Positions 1-11,862 of a stretch of 64,000 nt of DNA are shown piece by piece. The DNA comes from Vibrionaceae bacterium (lineage in GTDB: Bacteria; Pseudomonadota; Gammaproteobacteria; Enterobacterales; Vibrionaceae). The notes under the pieces were generated by a model, which was given only the letters and a program-made list of their open reading frames with translations, had not been told where the DNA came from and did no database searches. Each line of letters starts with the position of its first letter. The first letter of the stretch is position 1. The translations under genes were made by a program, and so were the position numbers. The DNA is taken from positions 1-64,000 of the forward strand of contig JAAEZQ010000014.1 of assembly GCA_018222805.1 (NCBI GenBank). The letters run 5' to 3'.

Positions 1-19
1 CATTGACAAGGAAGCATAA

Positions 20-778
20 GTGGAAATCACGTTTGAGGTTTTAGTCGCACTGTTTTTTGTAGCATCCGCAGCAGGCTTTATTGATGCTATGGCTGGTGGA
101 GGAGGTCTGTTGACGCTTCCTGCGTTACTGGCTGCTGGGCTCAGCCCGACTCAAGCGTTGGCAACCAATAAGCTGCAAAGCTCATTCGGCAGTTTTTCCG
201 CTAGTTGGTATTTTGTGCGAAATGGCATCGTCAGCTTAAAAGAGATGCGCATTGCTATCTTGTGTACTTTCGTTGGTTCCGCAATCGGTGCTGAGGCGGT
301 GCAATTTATTGATGCGGGCATCCTTACTAGTTTAATTCCCGTCTTGCTCATCGCGATTTCTCTCTATTTTTTGCTGGCTCCAACAACGAAAAAGACTGGT
401 GGTGATCCAAAGCTGTCAGAGGCCATGTTTGCGCTTTGTATTGGTGGTGGCGTAGGCTTTTATGATGGCTTTTTTGGGCCGGGGACAGGCTCTATCTTTA
501 CGGTTTGCTTTGTTGTTCTGAGTCACCTCTCGTTAGTCGATGCAACGGCACGGACCAAGATTCTTAACTTCACTTCTAATATTGCTGCGCTGCTGTTTTT
601 TGTATTAGCCGGGCTGCCTGTGTGGGAGATAGGTTTAACCATGGCGGTTGGTGGCTTTATCGGAGCTCAACTTGGGGCAAAAGTGGTGGTGACGAAAGGA
701 CAAAATTGGATTCGACCTTTAGTGATTACGATGTCGATGTTGATGGCGATAAAACTTCTTTGGCAACAACATCAGTAA
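20..778 (+). CDS. TSUP-family (TauE/SafE, YfcA-like) membrane permease
   Basis: Predicted inner-membrane protein of 252 residues belonging to the TauE/SafE (TSUP) family, which exports or takes up small anions such as sulfite or organosulfur compounds; the substrate here is unknown. The sequence is almost wholly hydrophobic, with about eight membrane segments and the glycine-rich loops expected of the two family repeats (AMAGGGGLLTLPAL near residues 24-37 and GFYDGFFGPGTGS near 147-159). The start is GTG, preceded by AGGAAG at a suitable distance. The gene runs convergently into the LysR gene and the two coding regions overlap by 53 bp at their 3' ends. YfcA is the closest family name I can offer; I would not assign a symbol. 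Family confidence is high, substrate confidence low. Confidence 0.88.
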   Translation: MEITFEVLVALFFVASAAGFIDAMAGGGGLLTLPALLAAGLSPTQALATNKLQSSFGSFSASWYFVRNGIVSLKEMRIAILCTFVGSAIGAEAVQFIDAGILTSLIPVLLIAISLYFLLAPTTKKTGGDPKLSEAMFALCIGGGVGFYDGFFGPGTGSIFTVCFVVLSHLSLVDATARTKILNFTSNIAALLFFVLAGLPVWEIGLTMAVGGFIGAQLGAKVVVTKGQNWIRPLVITMSMLMAIKLLWQQHQ

Positions 779-1595
779 TGGCTTCTATCAATGTTTTAAC
801 TCGTTGATTTTGATGGGCGTTGTGACGCAAGCAGATGTGAATCGGTCGAGTGAGATGTGTTAGCTCCTCGAATTCAAAACTGTATTTGGTTTCTATATTG
901 AGCGTGTTGACGATGGATTTAGGAATCAAAGCGGGTGCCATACCACCCAATGCTAATTGTGCCGCAGCGGTATAAGAGTCCATCTGCATTAGGGGCTCGA
1001 TGTTGTGTTTAAATAGAATCGCCTTCTGGTAAGTATTGGCAGGATTATTTAAATCATTAGTCAGTATTGCTTTCGGTAACGTGGTCAGTGGATATTTACT
1101 TATTATTGAGAGCGGTTCATCGGCGAGGTGAAAGCTCATTAGGCCGTGATGAGGAGGTAAATAGCCGGCACAGAATCCAAGCGTTGCTTTGCCTGACTTT
1201 ACATTTTCTATGATTCTCGGCGTGTGGTTGGTGGAGATGCTAAGATAGGGATCGTCTGAGAATCGCCCTTCCATGATCAAACTCAGATAGCCAGCAACCA
1301 AGGTTTCTGAGCAATCTAGCTTAATCAACGACGTATCTTCGATCAGTTGTTGATCGTGGATTTGACCTATCAACTCGTTGAATGTTGGCTCAATCGTACT
1401 AATGAGAGCAAGTGCGTCCGAGGTCAGTTTGATATGTCGACCATTTGGTTCAATCAGCTTTTTCCCTATTTTCTTCTCTAGGTTGGCAATACGTTTACTC
1501 ACGGCAGACTGGCTAATATACAGCTGGCTGCCCGTGCGGCTCATGGTTTTTTCTCTACTCAGAACAAGTAACGTCTCAATGCCTTCTAATAACAT
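726..1595 (-). CDS. LysR-family transcriptional regulator
   Basis: DNA-binding regulator of 289 residues. The N-terminal winged helix-turn-helix is clear (residues about 5-65, with SQSAVSKRIANLEKKIGKKL as recognition helix and following segment), followed by a substrate-binding effector domain from about residue 90. Family members usually sense a small ligand and control a neighbouring or divergent gene. Here the only close neighbour is the convergent TSUP permease, with which it overlaps by 53 bp, so the target is not evident from layout. The start ATG gives the standard LysR N-terminus without extension. Not recognised as a named regulator. Confidence 0.88.
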   Translation of the reverse strand: MLLEGIETLLVLSREKTMSRTGSQLYISQSAVSKRIANLEKKIGKKLIEPNGRHIKLTSDALALISTIEPTFNELIGQIHDQQLIEDTSLIKLDCSETLVAGYLSLIMEGRFSDDPYLSISTNHTPRIIENVKSGKATLGFCAGYLPPHHGLMSFHLADEPLSIISKYPLTTLPKAILTNDLNNPANTYQKAILFKHNIEPLMQMDSYTAAAQLALGGMAPALIPKSIVNTLNIETKYSFEFEELTHLTRPIHICLRHNAHQNQRVKTLIEAITDVVAKEVLSPSTSTS

Positions 1596-1673
1596 ACCAA
1601 TTGATGAAAATGGGGAATAGTAGGTCTAATTTAACCAAATGTAGAATAGTTGGCGAGAATAATAGTACAGATA

Positions 1674-1705
1674 AAAAGAGCCGATATTCTGAACGGCTCT
1701 TAAAA
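1674..1705 (-). terminator. Rho-independent terminator of the yadS-end operon
   Basis: Perfect 8-bp stem AAGAGCCG/CGGCTCTT with a 10-base loop, followed on the minus strand by a T-rich run. It lies about 20 bp past the stop codon of the TRIC/YadS gene and would end the mtnN-btuF-yadS transcript. Confidence 0.8.
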
Positions 1706-1724
1706 ATGTTCTTGGCGAGAGAAT

Positions 1725-2345
1725 TTAACGATTAATTGCGAATGTAGGCAAAGACAGATGCCAGCGAATAGCCCCGAGGCGGATGATCAATGTTGAGATT
1801 ACACCAGCGATCAGTGCCGTTGAATGGTCATAGTCCATAGCGAGAGCTGTAGTATGGAATATCCCACCAATAATACAGGCTGTGGCGTACACTTCACTTC
1901 TCAGTACCATAGGGATCTCTCGTGCCAGTACATCACGTATAATGCCACCGCCACAGCCAGTAATAACGCCCATGATTACCGCGACCATTCCTGAAGCATT
2001 ATAAGCCAACGCTTTTTCTACCCCGATACCTACGAATACCGCAAGGCCAATTGCATCACAAACGGGTAGAACCCACCAAGAAAGGCGTTTGGGGCGGCGT
2101 ACTATCAACATTGTTAATAGGCAGGTGATAAAGATAACCCAAAGGTAAGTCGTGTCAGTTACCCAAAATACCGGTGTGGCACCCAGTGCCATATCTCGGA
2201 TTGTTCCCCCGCCAATAGCGGTTACGCTACCAAGAACAATGATTCCGAATGGATCCATCTTTAACCGGCCAGCAAGTAATACACCAGAAATGGCGAAAAC
2301 TGCGGTGCCGAATAAGTCGATCATATAAAGCAGCATGGAGTCCAT
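1725..2345 (-). CDS. yadS: TRIC-channel family (UPF0126, YadS-like) membrane protein
   Basis: Inner-membrane protein of 206 residues with the two-repeat architecture of the bacterial TRIC cation channel family (UPF0126). The two glycine-rich repeat signatures are visible: GGGTIRDMALG in the first half and GGGIIRDVLARE in the second, each followed by hydrophobic helices. Start chosen at the ATG at 2345 because the longer reading (to 2387) adds 14 residues that do not fit the family; the MDSMLLYMIDLFGTAVFAISG start is typical. It is the last gene of a leftward cluster after btuF, the same order as mtnN-btuF-yadS in E. coli. Physiological ion and function are not established for the YadS branch. 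Confidence 0.85.
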   Translation of the reverse strand: MDSMLLYMIDLFGTAVFAISGVLLAGRLKMDPFGIIVLGSVTAIGGGTIRDMALGATPVFWVTDTTYLWVIFITCLLTMLIVRRPKRLSWWVLPVCDAIGLAVFVGIGVEKALAYNASGMVAVIMGVITGCGGGIIRDVLAREIPMVLRSEVYATACIIGGIFHTTALAMDYDHSTALIAGVISTLIIRLGAIRWHLSLPTFAINR

Positions 2346-2413
2346 GTTACTTGGTACCTTTAAAAGAGTGATAAAAAATGGGCGCAAATTGTACGGTATT
2401 TACCGCGAAAACG

Positions 2414-3241
2414 TTAGCCTTTTTGGCGTACGCTTTCAAAGTATTCGCACACTTCTGTGATGGCATTAAGCGTTCTTGGTGTCGGTCGATTTATCCAGTC
2501 TGCATTCAATGACCAAATATGCCCATTCTTTAAGGCAGGAACCTCACTCTTCCATTCAGACCACATACCGTCACTACTCATTGCATGACGCGAAGTAAAG
2601 ATAACCTCTGGCTGGCGAGTGATGACTTGTTCAATGCTGACCTGAGGATAGGGAGAGCTTGCACTAGCAAATATATTTTCGCCTCCACAAAAGGTAAATA
2701 CTTCACTCGGCCAGTTTTTTCCTGCGACAGTGATGATTGGTTTTTCACTTAACTGGTAAAAATAACGGACTTTGTCTTCGGTGTTGTATTTGTATTTCAG
2801 TGCTTTTAGCTGAGCTCTAAAGTCATCAGCTGCTTTCTGGCCTACTTGTGGATTTTCGCTGTACTGACTCAATTGTTCGATGTTGTTGGCGATGTCCACT
2901 AGTGAGCTGGACGTAGAGTAATAAATGGGTACATCAAACTGGGCGAGTTTTTCCAATTCTTTGGCTGGATTACCTGAAGGCCAGGCAATGACTAAATCTG
3001 GACGAAGCGCAATGATACGTTCTAGCTTTATCCCTTGGTAATTGGAGACTTTCTCTAGCTTGTTCGCTTGTTCAGGGTAATCACTCATCTCGCTCACCGC
3101 GATCAATTTGTCTCCTAGCCCTGCGGCATAGGCAATCTCGGTCGCGTGTGGTGCTAAGCTTATTACGCGTTGAACTGGCTCGTTAGCCAGCGCAATAGAC
3201 GAAAAGAACAGTGATAGTGATACGGCAATTTTATGCATCAT
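2414..3241 (-). CDS. btuF: Vitamin B12 periplasmic binding protein BtuF
   Basis: Periplasmic component of the BtuCD-F cobalamin ABC importer. The 275-residue product begins with a signal peptide (MMHKIAVSLSLFFSSIALA, cut near ALA-NEP) followed by a cluster A-9 substrate-binding fold: RVISLAPHATEIAYAAGLG is the first strand and helix, and VIAWPSGNP and IFTSRHAM lie in the two lobes. Two start codons in tandem (ATGATG) overlap the TGA stop of the upstream CbiB-like gene, so the two are probably translationally coupled; either ATG (3241 or 3238) is possible. A longer reading adds a hydrophilic 21-residue stretch that would hide the signal peptide. Position next to mtnN and a cobamide-synthesis-like gene agrees with cobalamin uptake. 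Confidence 0.92.
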   Translation of the reverse strand: MMHKIAVSLSLFFSSIALANEPVQRVISLAPHATEIAYAAGLGDKLIAVSEMSDYPEQANKLEKVSNYQGIKLERIIALRPDLVIAWPSGNPAKELEKLAQFDVPIYYSTSSSLVDIANNIEQLSQYSENPQVGQKAADDFRAQLKALKYKYNTEDKVRYFYQLSEKPIITVAGKNWPSEVFTFCGGENIFASASSPYPQVSIEQVITRQPEVIFTSRHAMSSDGMWSEWKSEVPALKNGHIWSLNADWINRPTPRTLNAITEVCEYFESVRQKG

Positions 3242-4191
3242 AATCCTTGATAAATCAGTCCTAGAAGAAGGCTTTGGATAACAATCCAAGCAAAGATACG
3301 CCAAACCAGCAGTGTTTGGATCTGCGCCAGATGTATGGCTGAAGGCGCAATTCGTCCCCCCAATTTCGCTCTCTCGGCTCGTGTTCCTTGGTAAATTGCA
3401 GGTCCACCCAAAGAGAGTTGTAACTTGTGCCCGACACTACAGAGCAACCACGCTGGTCCTGGTAACGGCCAGGATTGGGCTTGTTGCTTTATGCCGTTTA
3501 TAACCGTGGTTAGGCTCTTCCCTGATGCGATAAACAGAGCGAACAAGCGTAATGGGATGATTTCAAGTGCGGCAAGCAGTTGAATGACGGGTTTGCCAAA
3601 TGGTGAATATTGTCTGCGGCTTGGTGACCATGTACGTGCAAGTTCTGCGATGAGCCGATAAATGAAAGTACCTATACCACCAGTAAGTGCATACCAGAAA
3701 AGAACACAGACTACATTTCGGCCATAGCCCATAATGATGGTTTCTGCGCCTGCTTTTCCTACTCCTAATAGAGAAAGGCTATTGGTATCACGATTGAGAT
3801 GCGGCTTTAGCCGTTGACGGCACAGAGATTTGTCCTCGTTGGACATGGCGTTGACGAGTTGTTTGGTCAACCTCTCACTGCTTCGCCAATCTAACGCGAG
3901 CAGCAATAGGGCTAACTCGTACAACGGTGCTTTCCAGACTAGAGGTTTGAGAGCGATCAGTAACGCCAAACAAGGCAATACCATGAGGGCAATAGAGAGG
4001 CTGCCTGCGAGTATGCTTTGTGAATAGCTATGGTGTCGATTTACCTTTTTGGTCAGCTGCTCTGCTATCTTTCGCCACAACGTTAAGGGATGAGCGGAGT
4101 GAGGGATGGGTAAGATCAAATGAAAAAGCAGGGCGCTCCACATTACCAGGAGCGCGCCATTGGTATAAAGTTGCTGAAAAGTTTCGTCCAT
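3238..4191 (-). CDS. CobD/CbiB-family cobalamin biosynthesis membrane protein
   Basis: Integral membrane protein of 317 residues, related to adenosylcobinamide-phosphate synthase (CbiB/CobD), which joins aminopropanol phosphate or ethanolamine phosphate to cobyric acid. Hydrophobic segments lie near residues 5-30, 60-105, 160-185, 205-225 and 295-315, and the C-terminal portion carries the family-like GPAWLLCSVGHKLQLSLGGPAIYQG segment, corresponding to the substrate-facing end of CbiB. It lies 12 bp after mtnN and overlaps btuF by a few bases, so it is part of a cobalamin-linked operon. No other de novo cobamide genes are visible in the window, so it may act in salvage or remodelling. Catalytic competence is uncertain: the sequence looks diverged from classical CbiB. 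Confidence 0.72.
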   Translation of the reverse strand: MDETFQQLYTNGALLVMWSALLFHLILPIPHSAHPLTLWRKIAEQLTKKVNRHHSYSQSILAGSLSIALMVLPCLALLIALKPLVWKAPLYELALLLLALDWRSSERLTKQLVNAMSNEDKSLCRQRLKPHLNRDTNSLSLLGVGKAGAETIIMGYGRNVVCVLFWYALTGGIGTFIYRLIAELARTWSPSRRQYSPFGKPVIQLLAALEIIPLRLFALFIASGKSLTTVINGIKQQAQSWPLPGPAWLLCSVGHKLQLSLGGPAIYQGTRAERAKLGGRIAPSAIHLAQIQTLLVWRIFAWIVIQSLLLGLIYQGL

Positions 4192-4203
4192 GAATGGTTT
4201 GAT

Positions 4204-4899
4204 CTATTTAACCAGCTCTAGCATTTTGAATACCATTTCTGAAGAGCTTTTCGCCGCTAACGGTAAAAATTCTTCGAAGCTCATTGGTGACTCTTTGTCT
4301 GCTACGTCGGAAATAGCACGTACCACTACGAATGGCGTGTTGAACTGATGGCAAGTCTGAGCAATTGCCGATGCTTCCATCTCTACTGCGATCACTGACG
4401 GGAAGTATTGGCGGATAAATGCCTGACGTTCTGCCGTGCAAACAAAAGCATCACCAGTACAAATAAGGCCGCGTACCGCGTGTTTGTTTTCCATTTGTGC
4501 CAACGCTTTTTCCGCCAGCTCTATTAGCTTTTCATCCGCTCTAAATGCCGCTGGTTGGCCTGCCATTTGGCCCATTTCGTAGCCGAATGCTGTTACATCA
4601 GCATCGTGGTGACGTACTTCCGTTGAGATAACCACATCACCCAGATTCAGACTAGAGTCGAAGCCCCCAGCAGAGCCTGTGTTGATCACAACGTCTGGTT
4701 GGTATTCGTCAAGTAAGATGGTTGTTCCCACAGCAGCGGCTACTTTACCGATGCCTGACTGAAGAAGTACTACATCTACACCGTTAATTTGACCAGAGAA
4801 ATACGTACAGCCTGCTTTGTTGACCGTCTGGCAGTTTGTCATTGCTTCTTTCAGGATGGTCACTTCTTGTTCCATCGCACCGATGATACCAACTTTCAT
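4204..4899 (-). CDS. mtnN: 5'-methylthioadenosine/S-adenosylhomocysteine nucleosidase
   Basis: Cytosolic nucleosidase (Pfs) that splits adenine from methylthioadenosine, S-adenosylhomocysteine and 5'-deoxyadenosine, feeding methionine salvage and the LuxS/AI-2 pathway. The 231-residue length is close to E. coli MtnN (232). Glu12 ([12 protein letters not shown]), the GSAGG phosphorylase loop near 76-80, the [12 protein letters not shown] segment with the second active-site Glu and the AISDVAD segment with the catalytic Asp are all present. It heads the mtnN - CbiB-like - btuF - yadS run; removing 5'-deoxyadenosine links it to radical SAM and B12 chemistry, but that link is inference. Confidence 0.96.
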   Translation of the reverse strand: MKVGIIGAMEQEVTILKEAMTNCQTVNKAGCTYFSGQINGVDVVLLQSGIGKVAAAVGTTILLDEYQPDVVINTGSAGGFDSSLNLGDVVISTEVRHHDADVTAFGYEMGQMAGQPAAFRADEKLIELAEKALAQMENKHAVRGLICTGDAFVCTAERQAFIRQYFPSVIAVEMEASAIAQTCHQFNTPFVVVRAISDVADKESPMSFEEFLPLAAKSSSEMVFKMLELVK

Positions 4900-4962
4900 A
4901 ACACTCTCTTTGGGTAAAATATTTATTCGGGCGAGAGTATAACACTCCCCATTGCCTGTTTT

Positions 4963-5391
4963 CTATTTGATGAGCCCTTCGGCAGAGAGTTCTGCGCGTA
5001 ATTGCTTTGCTCGCTTTCTATTGACGCCGAAATCGGAGTATCCAATACGAGATTCAGAGCGAACGATGAGCTTATCGTCACTGATTTTTAGCTCGAGATC
5101 ATCAACAAAGCGCATGATTTTCGACGTACATTCAATACGCAGATAATCACCTTCTTTTACCGCCGTTTTTGCTCCCGGTAACTTAAGCGCCGCTTGTTCT
5201 ATGGCATCTAATGTGGCTGCGTCGGTCAGGTAAAATGGCTCAAGATAGTGTTCTTTCCGTGTGTCCTGAGTGGACACGCAATTTGGCTTATTACCACATG
5301 GTGTCTGAGAGCGATCGGTCATGGTAGGTACTCCTTGGCTGCATGCGGTTAAGCTGAAAAAAATGATAGAAAGGAGAGCAATTTTTTTCAT
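4963..5391 (-). CDS. DUF1499-family lipoprotein
   Basis: Small protein of 142 residues with a lipoprotein signal (MKKIALLSIIFFSLTAC, lipobox LTAC, so Cys17 would be the lipidated residue). The mature part matches DUF1499: a CG-x-KPNCVSTQ segment near the N-terminus and a C-terminal YLRIECTSKIMRFVDDLELKI core. DUF1499 proteins have no established biochemical role. It lies 63 bp upstream of mtnN on the same strand and could be co-transcribed, or mtnN may have its own promoter in that gap. Family assignment fairly sure, function unknown. Confidence 0.8.
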   Translation of the reverse strand: MKKIALLSIIFFSLTACSQGVPTMTDRSQTPCGNKPNCVSTQDTRKEHYLEPFYLTDAATLDAIEQAALKLPGAKTAVKEGDYLRIECTSKIMRFVDDLELKISDDKLIVRSESRIGYSDFGVNRKRAKQLRAELSAEGLIK

Positions 5392-5460
5392 GGATAGGAT
5401 TCCTTGTTGTAGGAAGGTAGTCGTTCAGGTTGGTATTAGGTAATTATATGTAATAAAAGA

Positions 5461-5489
5461 AAAAAGGACCCAATATTAGGATCCTTTTT
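5461..5489 (-). terminator. Terminator after first gltD
   Basis: Hairpin with arms built on AAAAAGGA/TCCTTTTT around a short loop, 20-50 bp past the stop of the first gltD. T-rich on both strands, so it may also act on transcripts from the other direction. Confidence 0.65.
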
Positions 5490-5511
5490 GAGAGTTTTTT
5501 CGTGTTGACGT

Positions 5512-6927
<1,416 letters not shown>

Positions 6928-6945
6928 TCAAACATCCTCCATGAC

Positions 6946-9900
6946 TTATTGGGCTTGAACGCGCAGTTCAGCAGCGCTACGACTTTGGTGGCCAAGCAGA
7001 GTACTCAAATCTGCTGCTTGAGGTTTCACCAAGTAGAACTTCGGAATCCATTCATCAAAGTTCGCCAAAATATGCTCTGCGTGACTAGAGCCGGTTTCTT
7101 CTAAATGCTCTGCAATCAGGCCGCGAAGATGCTCTTGATGTATGTACAGATCAGATAGTGAAATGGCTTCAACTGATTCGTTGTTTACGCGGCCTTGGAA
7201 GCTTTGGTTTTCATCCAGTACATAGGCAAAGCCACCTGTCATACCGGCACCAAAGTTCACACCTGTCGCACCAAGAATCGCGACAATACCACCTGTCATG
7301 TATTCACATGCGTTATCACCAGCGCCTTCAATCACTGCGATAGTACCAGAGTTACGTACACCAAAACGTTCACCCGCTTTACCCGCAGCGAACAATTTAC
7401 CGCCAGTCGCGCCATACAAACAGGTGTTGCCGATGATGGTTGCTTCGTTACATTTGAACGCGGTCCCTAAGTGTGGCTTGATGGCAATCTTGCCGCCCGC
7501 CATGCCTTTACCGACGTAGTCGTTGGCATCACCAGTTAGGTAAAGTTCTACACCACCGGCGTTCCATACACCAAATGATTGACCTGCAGTGCCATCTAGA
7601 TGCAATTTAATCGGTGATGCCGCCAGCCCTTGGTTACCATAGCGTTTTGCAATTTCACCCGACAGGCGCGCACCTACTGAGCGATCGGTATTGATCACAT
7701 TGTAGTAGAAGCTGGCTGGGCGACCCTCTTCTACCGCATCAATAGCGTCATCAACGATTCGCTGGTTCAGTTCTGCTCTGTCAAATGGTGCATTTGGCTC
7801 CGTCCAGAACAGCGGATGTCCTTCTGGAGAAACAGGGGCTTCTAGAATATTGGACAGATCCAATTTAGTTTGTTTGGCGGTGAATCCTTCGAGAGCCTCA
7901 AGTAGGTCAGTTCGACCAATCAAGTCAGTCAACTTCTCAACGCCAAGCTCTGCAAGCAGACCGCGTACCTCTTCAGCCAGGCCTGTGAAGTAGTTCATCA
8001 CCATTTCTGGCAAGCCCTTGAAGTACTCTTTACGCAGGGTTTCATCCTGAGTCGCAACACCTGTCGCACAGTTGTTTAGGTGACAGATACGCAAGAACTT
8101 ACAGCCCATTGCCACCATTGGCGCGGTACCAAAACCAAAGCTTTCCGCCCCTAAGATTGCCGCTTTAACCACGTCTAAACCGGTTTTCAGACCACCGTCA
8201 ACCTGTAGACGAATTTTATGACGCAGACCGTTGGCAACCAGAGCTTGTTGAGTCTCAGCTAGGCCTAGCTCCCAAGGGCTACCAGCGTATTTCACCGAGG
8301 TGAGTGGGCTCGCAGCCGTACCACCGTCATAACCAGAGATAGTGATAAGGTCAGCATAGGCTTTTGCCACACCTGTGGCGATAGTGCCAACACCCGGCTC
8401 GGATACAAGCTTCACCGAAACCAGCGCTTTCGGGTTGACTTGCTTCAGGTCGAAGATCAACTGAGCCAAGTCCTCAATCGAGTAAATATCGTGGTGAGGA
8501 GGAGGGGAGATCAGAGTCACGCCTTGCACGGAATAACGCAGTTTGGCGATTTCTGCCGTGACTTTATGCCCAGGAAGCTGACCACCTTCACCCGGTTTTG
8601 CGCCTTGAGCAACTTTGATTTGCAGCACATCCGCATTGGTTAAGTAGTGCGGAGTGACCCCAAATCGTCCCGAAGCAATCTGTTTAATGCGTGAGTTACG
8701 TTCGGTACCAAAACGGCGCGGATCCTCACCACCCTCACCAGAGTTTGAGTAACCTCCAAGACGGTTCATCGCCGTTGCCAGCGCTTCGTGTGCTTCTGGG
8801 CTCAATGCGCCGATAGACATGGCGGCAGAGTCGAAACGTTTGAACAGACCGTTTTTCGGTTCAACTTTATCCAGTGACAACGGGGAATCGGCTTTCTTCA
8901 ATCTCATTAAGTCACGTAGCATTGCAACCGGACGTTGGTTTACTTGCTTCGCGTAAGTTTTATAGTCATTGATGTCGCCTGATTTCACGGCGGTTTGTAG
9001 CGTACCGACTACATCAGGGTTGTAGGCATGGTACTCACCATCGTGTACATACTTCAGCAAGCCACCATGTTCGATAGACTTACGTTTAGTCCAAGCTTTA
9101 CGGGAAAGATTAGTCAGATCTTGCTGGAAGTCTTCGAAGTTCGCCCCGGCAATTCGTGTCGTGACACCTTTAAAACAGAGGTCAACGACTTGCTGACTTA
9201 AACCCACTGCTTCAAACAGTTGAGAGCAACGGTACGAGGCGATCGTTGAGATCCCCATTTTCGACATGATTTTGTACAGGCCTTTGTTGATGCCGTACTG
9301 ATAGTTTTGCATCACGTCGCGGTATTCTTTATTTAGTACACCATCATCCACCAACTTGCCGAGTGCTTCATAGGCTAAGTATGGATAAACCGCAGTGGCA
9401 CCAAAGCCAAGCAGTACCGCAAATTGATGTGGATCCCGTGCTGTCGCGGTTTCGACCACAATGTTGGCATCACAACGCAAGTTAGCATTGGCGAGGCGGG
9501 TTTGTACCGCCCCGACAGCCATTGCGGCAGGGATTGGCAGTTTGCCTTTTACCAGAGCGCGATCAGACAGTACGATCAGAACGGTGCCTTCACGAACCAC
9601 TTGTTCCGCTTGATCACACAGGAAGTTGATGGCTTCCTCGAGGTTTCTTTCTTCTGGGTTGTAGTTAATATCGAGAATGGTATTGCGATAGTGATCGTCA
9701 CTCAGTCCAAGTAATTGCTGCATATCGGAATAAAGTAATACGGGTGAATCGAACGTGACACGATACGCGTGTCCGTCGGTTTCACAGAAGACGTTCATCT
9801 CCTGACCGATACTGGTTGCCAGTGACATCACGTGTTGCTCACGCAGCGGATCGATAGGTGGGTTAGTGACTTGAGCAAATTTCTGACGGAAGTAATCGGT

Positions 9901-11409
9901 CACTAGGCGCTCTTTTGACGACAGCACCGCCATAGGGGTGTCATCACCCATGGAGCCTACCGCTTCTTGTCCCATTTCACCGAGGACACGCAGTACTTGG
10001 TCGACTTCTTCGTTGGTCATAGCGAATTGCTTTTGATAGGTCTTAAGCAAGTCTTCGTCAAAATTACGTTCACCAACCTGATCGTCAGGCAGTTCTGCAA
10101 ACGGTGTGAGTTTACGTACGTTGTTTGCCATCCATTCACGGTATGGGTGACGACTTTTCAGATCGTTATCGATCTCGCTAGATTGCCACAGTTTACCTTT
10201 TCGGGTATCGACAACCAGTAGCTCGCCCGGGCCTACACGACCTTTTTCCGCCACTTCATCTGGCGCGTAATTCCAAATGCCGACCTCAGAGGCAAGCGTG
10301 ATCAATTTGTCTTTGGTAATCACATAACGTGCCGGACGCAGACCGTTTCGATCCAAGTTACATGCAGCGTAACGACCATCAGACAATACGATGCCCGCAG
10401 GGCCATCCCATGGCTCCATGTGCTTTGAGTTGAAATCGTAGAAAGCACGCAGATCCTGATCCATATCTGGGTGGTTCTGCCATGCTGGTGGCACAAGCAT
10501 GCGCATAGCACGGAAGATGTCCATGCCACCGGCCAGGAATAGATCCAGCATGTTATCTAAGCTAGAAGAATCTGAGCCTGTTTCGTTAACGAATGGCGCT
10601 GCGGTTTGCAGATCGGGTAACAGCGGAGATGAGAATTTGTAAGCACGCGCTCGCGCCCACTGACGGTTACCTTCAATGGTATTGATCTCACCGTTATGTG
10701 CCAGATAGCGGAACGGTTGGGCTAATGGCCAACGTGGTTGTGTGTTGGTAGAAAAACGCTGGTGGAACAGACAAATTGCTGATTCCATACGTAGATCGGC
10801 AAGATCCAGATAGAAGCGTGGCAAGTCTGCCGGCATGCAGAGTCCTTTATAGACCAGCACTTGGGTAGATAAGCTACAGATATAAAAGTCTGGATCTTCC
10901 GTGATCTGCTTTTCAATGCGACGTCGAGCTATATATAGACGGCGTTCAATATCTCGCTCGCGCCATCCCGCTGGTGCGGAGATAAATACCTGTTGGATAT
11001 TTGGTACGGAGTGTAGGGCAATCGGGCCCAGTACATCAGAGTTTGTTGGTACTTCTCGCCAACCCGCAACGGTCAGTGTTTCTTGAGCGAGTTCTTTGTT
11101 AACGATTTCTCGCGCTTGTTGAGCTTTAATAGGATCTTGGCTAAAGAATATCATCCCCACGGCATATTGCTTGCCAAGGTTAAAACCATTTTCTTCAGCG
11201 ACTAGGCGTAAATAGGAATCGGGCTTTTGTAGTAGAAGACCACAACCATCACCAGTTTTACCATCGGCGGCGATACCACCTCGGTGGGTCATACGGTCAA
11301 GTGCAGAAATTGCTGTACGAACCAGCTTGTGACTTTGTTCGCCTTCCATATGAGCGATCAAGCCAAATCCACAGTTGTCTTTCTCAAGACTTGGATCATA
11401 AAGAGCCAT
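6946..11409 (-). CDS. gltB: Glutamate synthase (NADPH) large subunit, E. coli type (copy 1)
   Basis: Alpha subunit of GOGAT, 1487 residues, which converts 2-oxoglutarate and glutamine to two glutamates. A short propeptide precedes Cys13 in the [11 protein letters not shown] segment, the N-terminal nucleophile of the class II glutaminase domain. The central domain is followed by the FMN synthase domain ([21 protein letters not shown] and VDGGLKTG regions), then the 3Fe-4S cysteines in [16 protein letters not shown], and the GXGXG-rich beta-helix C-terminal domain. The sequence is closely E. coli-like. GGGAGA precedes the ATG at 7 bp. It is the promoter-proximal gene of the gltB-gltD copy 1 operon, with its regulatory region in 11410-11735. 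Confidence 0.96.
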   Translation of the reverse strand: MALYDPSLEKDNCGFGLIAHMEGEQSHKLVRTAISALDRMTHRGGIAADGKTGDGCGLLLQKPDSYLRLVAEENGFNLGKQYAVGMIFFSQDPIKAQQAREIVNKELAQETLTVAGWREVPTNSDVLGPIALHSVPNIQQVFISAPAGWRERDIERRLYIARRRIEKQITEDPDFYICSLSTQVLVYKGLCMPADLPRFYLDLADLRMESAICLFHQRFSTNTQPRWPLAQPFRYLAHNGEINTIEGNRQWARARAYKFSSPLLPDLQTAAPFVNETGSDSSSLDNMLDLFLAGGMDIFRAMRMLVPPAWQNHPDMDQDLRAFYDFNSKHMEPWDGPAGIVLSDGRYAACNLDRNGLRPARYVITKDKLITLASEVGIWNYAPDEVAEKGRVGPGELLVVDTRKGKLWQSSEIDNDLKSRHPYREWMANNVRKLTPFAELPDDQVGERNFDEDLLKTYQKQFAMTNEEVDQVLRVLGEMGQEAVGSMGDDTPMAVLSSKERLVTDYFRQKFAQVTNPPIDPLREQHVMSLATSIGQEMNVFCETDGHAYRVTFDSPVLLYSDMQQLLGLSDDHYRNTILDINYNPEERNLEEAINFLCDQAEQVVREGTVLIVLSDRALVKGKLPIPAAMAVGAVQTRLANANLRCDANIVVETATARDPHQFAVLLGFGATAVYPYLAYEALGKLVDDGVLNKEYRDVMQNYQYGINKGLYKIMSKMGISTIASYRCSQLFEAVGLSQQVVDLCFKGVTTRIAGANFEDFQQDLTNLSRKAWTKRKSIEHGGLLKYVHDGEYHAYNPDVVGTLQTAVKSGDINDYKTYAKQVNQRPVAMLRDLMRLKKADSPLSLDKVEPKNGLFKRFDSAAMSIGALSPEAHEALATAMNRLGGYSNSGEGGEDPRRFGTERNSRIKQIASGRFGVTPHYLTNADVLQIKVAQGAKPGEGGQLPGHKVTAEIAKLRYSVQGVTLISPPPHHDIYSIEDLAQLIFDLKQVNPKALVSVKLVSEPGVGTIATGVAKAYADLITISGYDGGTAASPLTSVKYAGSPWELGLAETQQALVANGLRHKIRLQVDGGLKTGLDVVKAAILGAESFGFGTAPMVAMGCKFLRICHLNNCATGVATQDETLRKEYFKGLPEMVMNYFTGLAEEVRGLLAELGVEKLTDLIGRTDLLEALEGFTAKQTKLDLSNILEAPVSPEGHPLFWTEPNAPFDRAELNQRIVDDAIDAVEEGRPASFYYNVINTDRSVGARLSGEIAKRYGNQGLAASPIKLHLDGTAGQSFGVWNAGGVELYLTGDANDYVGKGMAGGKIAIKPHLGTAFKCNEATIIGNTCLYGATGGKLFAAGKAGERFGVRNSGTIAVIEGAGDNACEYMTGGIVAILGATGVNFGAGMTGGFAYVLDENQSFQGRVNNESVEAISLSDLYIHQEHLRGLIAEHLEETGSSHAEHILANFDEWIPKFYLVKPQAADLSTLLGHQSRSAAELRVQAQ

Positions 11410-11862
11410 TGCAATTCTCCCTTTGCTTATCTGTCATCCCGACAGATACATCAACACTGCTTATGTTGATAGTGATGACTAACTATGCGTCATTTTTTTA
11501 TAATTTATGTATTTTTATTCAATAAAAGACGTGAAATATTTAACAACTTTTGACTGTTTTATTTTCATCAACTTCACAAGCTATAGCTTATTGTAAAAAA
11601 GGTCAAGTTATTAGTGGATAATCATGCGAATCAGTTATTTACCACTTAATTTGCTGAAATTATTCAATTGTTTCAATTAGATATGAATTTCATTGTTACA
11701 ATAAAGTAACATTTGCTGCTATGGAGAACAAAAAAGACCAGCATAAAATGCTGGTCAAAATAGAAAGACTGGAAGGAATGGTTTTCTTTCTTGTTGAACA
11801 GCCAACAATATAATTATTGACTGTTCAAAACTTAGAAAGAGGGAGGAGTGTATCTCCTCCTA
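11410..11862. promoter_or_regulatory. Intergenic region: gltB copy 1 promoter and gltD copy 2 end
   Basis: 453 bp without a coding region, AT-rich. It must hold the leftward promoter of gltB copy 1 near 11410-11700; no single promoter stands out. A dyad TGTTAC/GTAACA with a 6-base spacer occurs at 11694-11711. Two hairpins follow the end of gltD copy 2: the terminator at 11736-11756 and a longer one with arms TTGAACAG/CTGTTCAA (11794-11828) that has an inner CAATA/TATTG stem. No SD-led small ORF was seen. Confidence 0.55.
11736..11756 (-). terminator. Terminator of gltB-gltD copy 2 operon
   Basis: Perfect 9-bp stem GACCAGCAT/ATGCTGGTC with a 3-base loop, followed on the minus strand by a T run. 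It lies about 105 bp past the gltD copy 2 stop codon. Confidence 0.8.

Noticed and set aside
9424..9714. Open frames antisense to gltB and gltD genes
   Set aside because: Shadows of long GC-balanced coding regions; no SD, no domain, no coding bias of their own.
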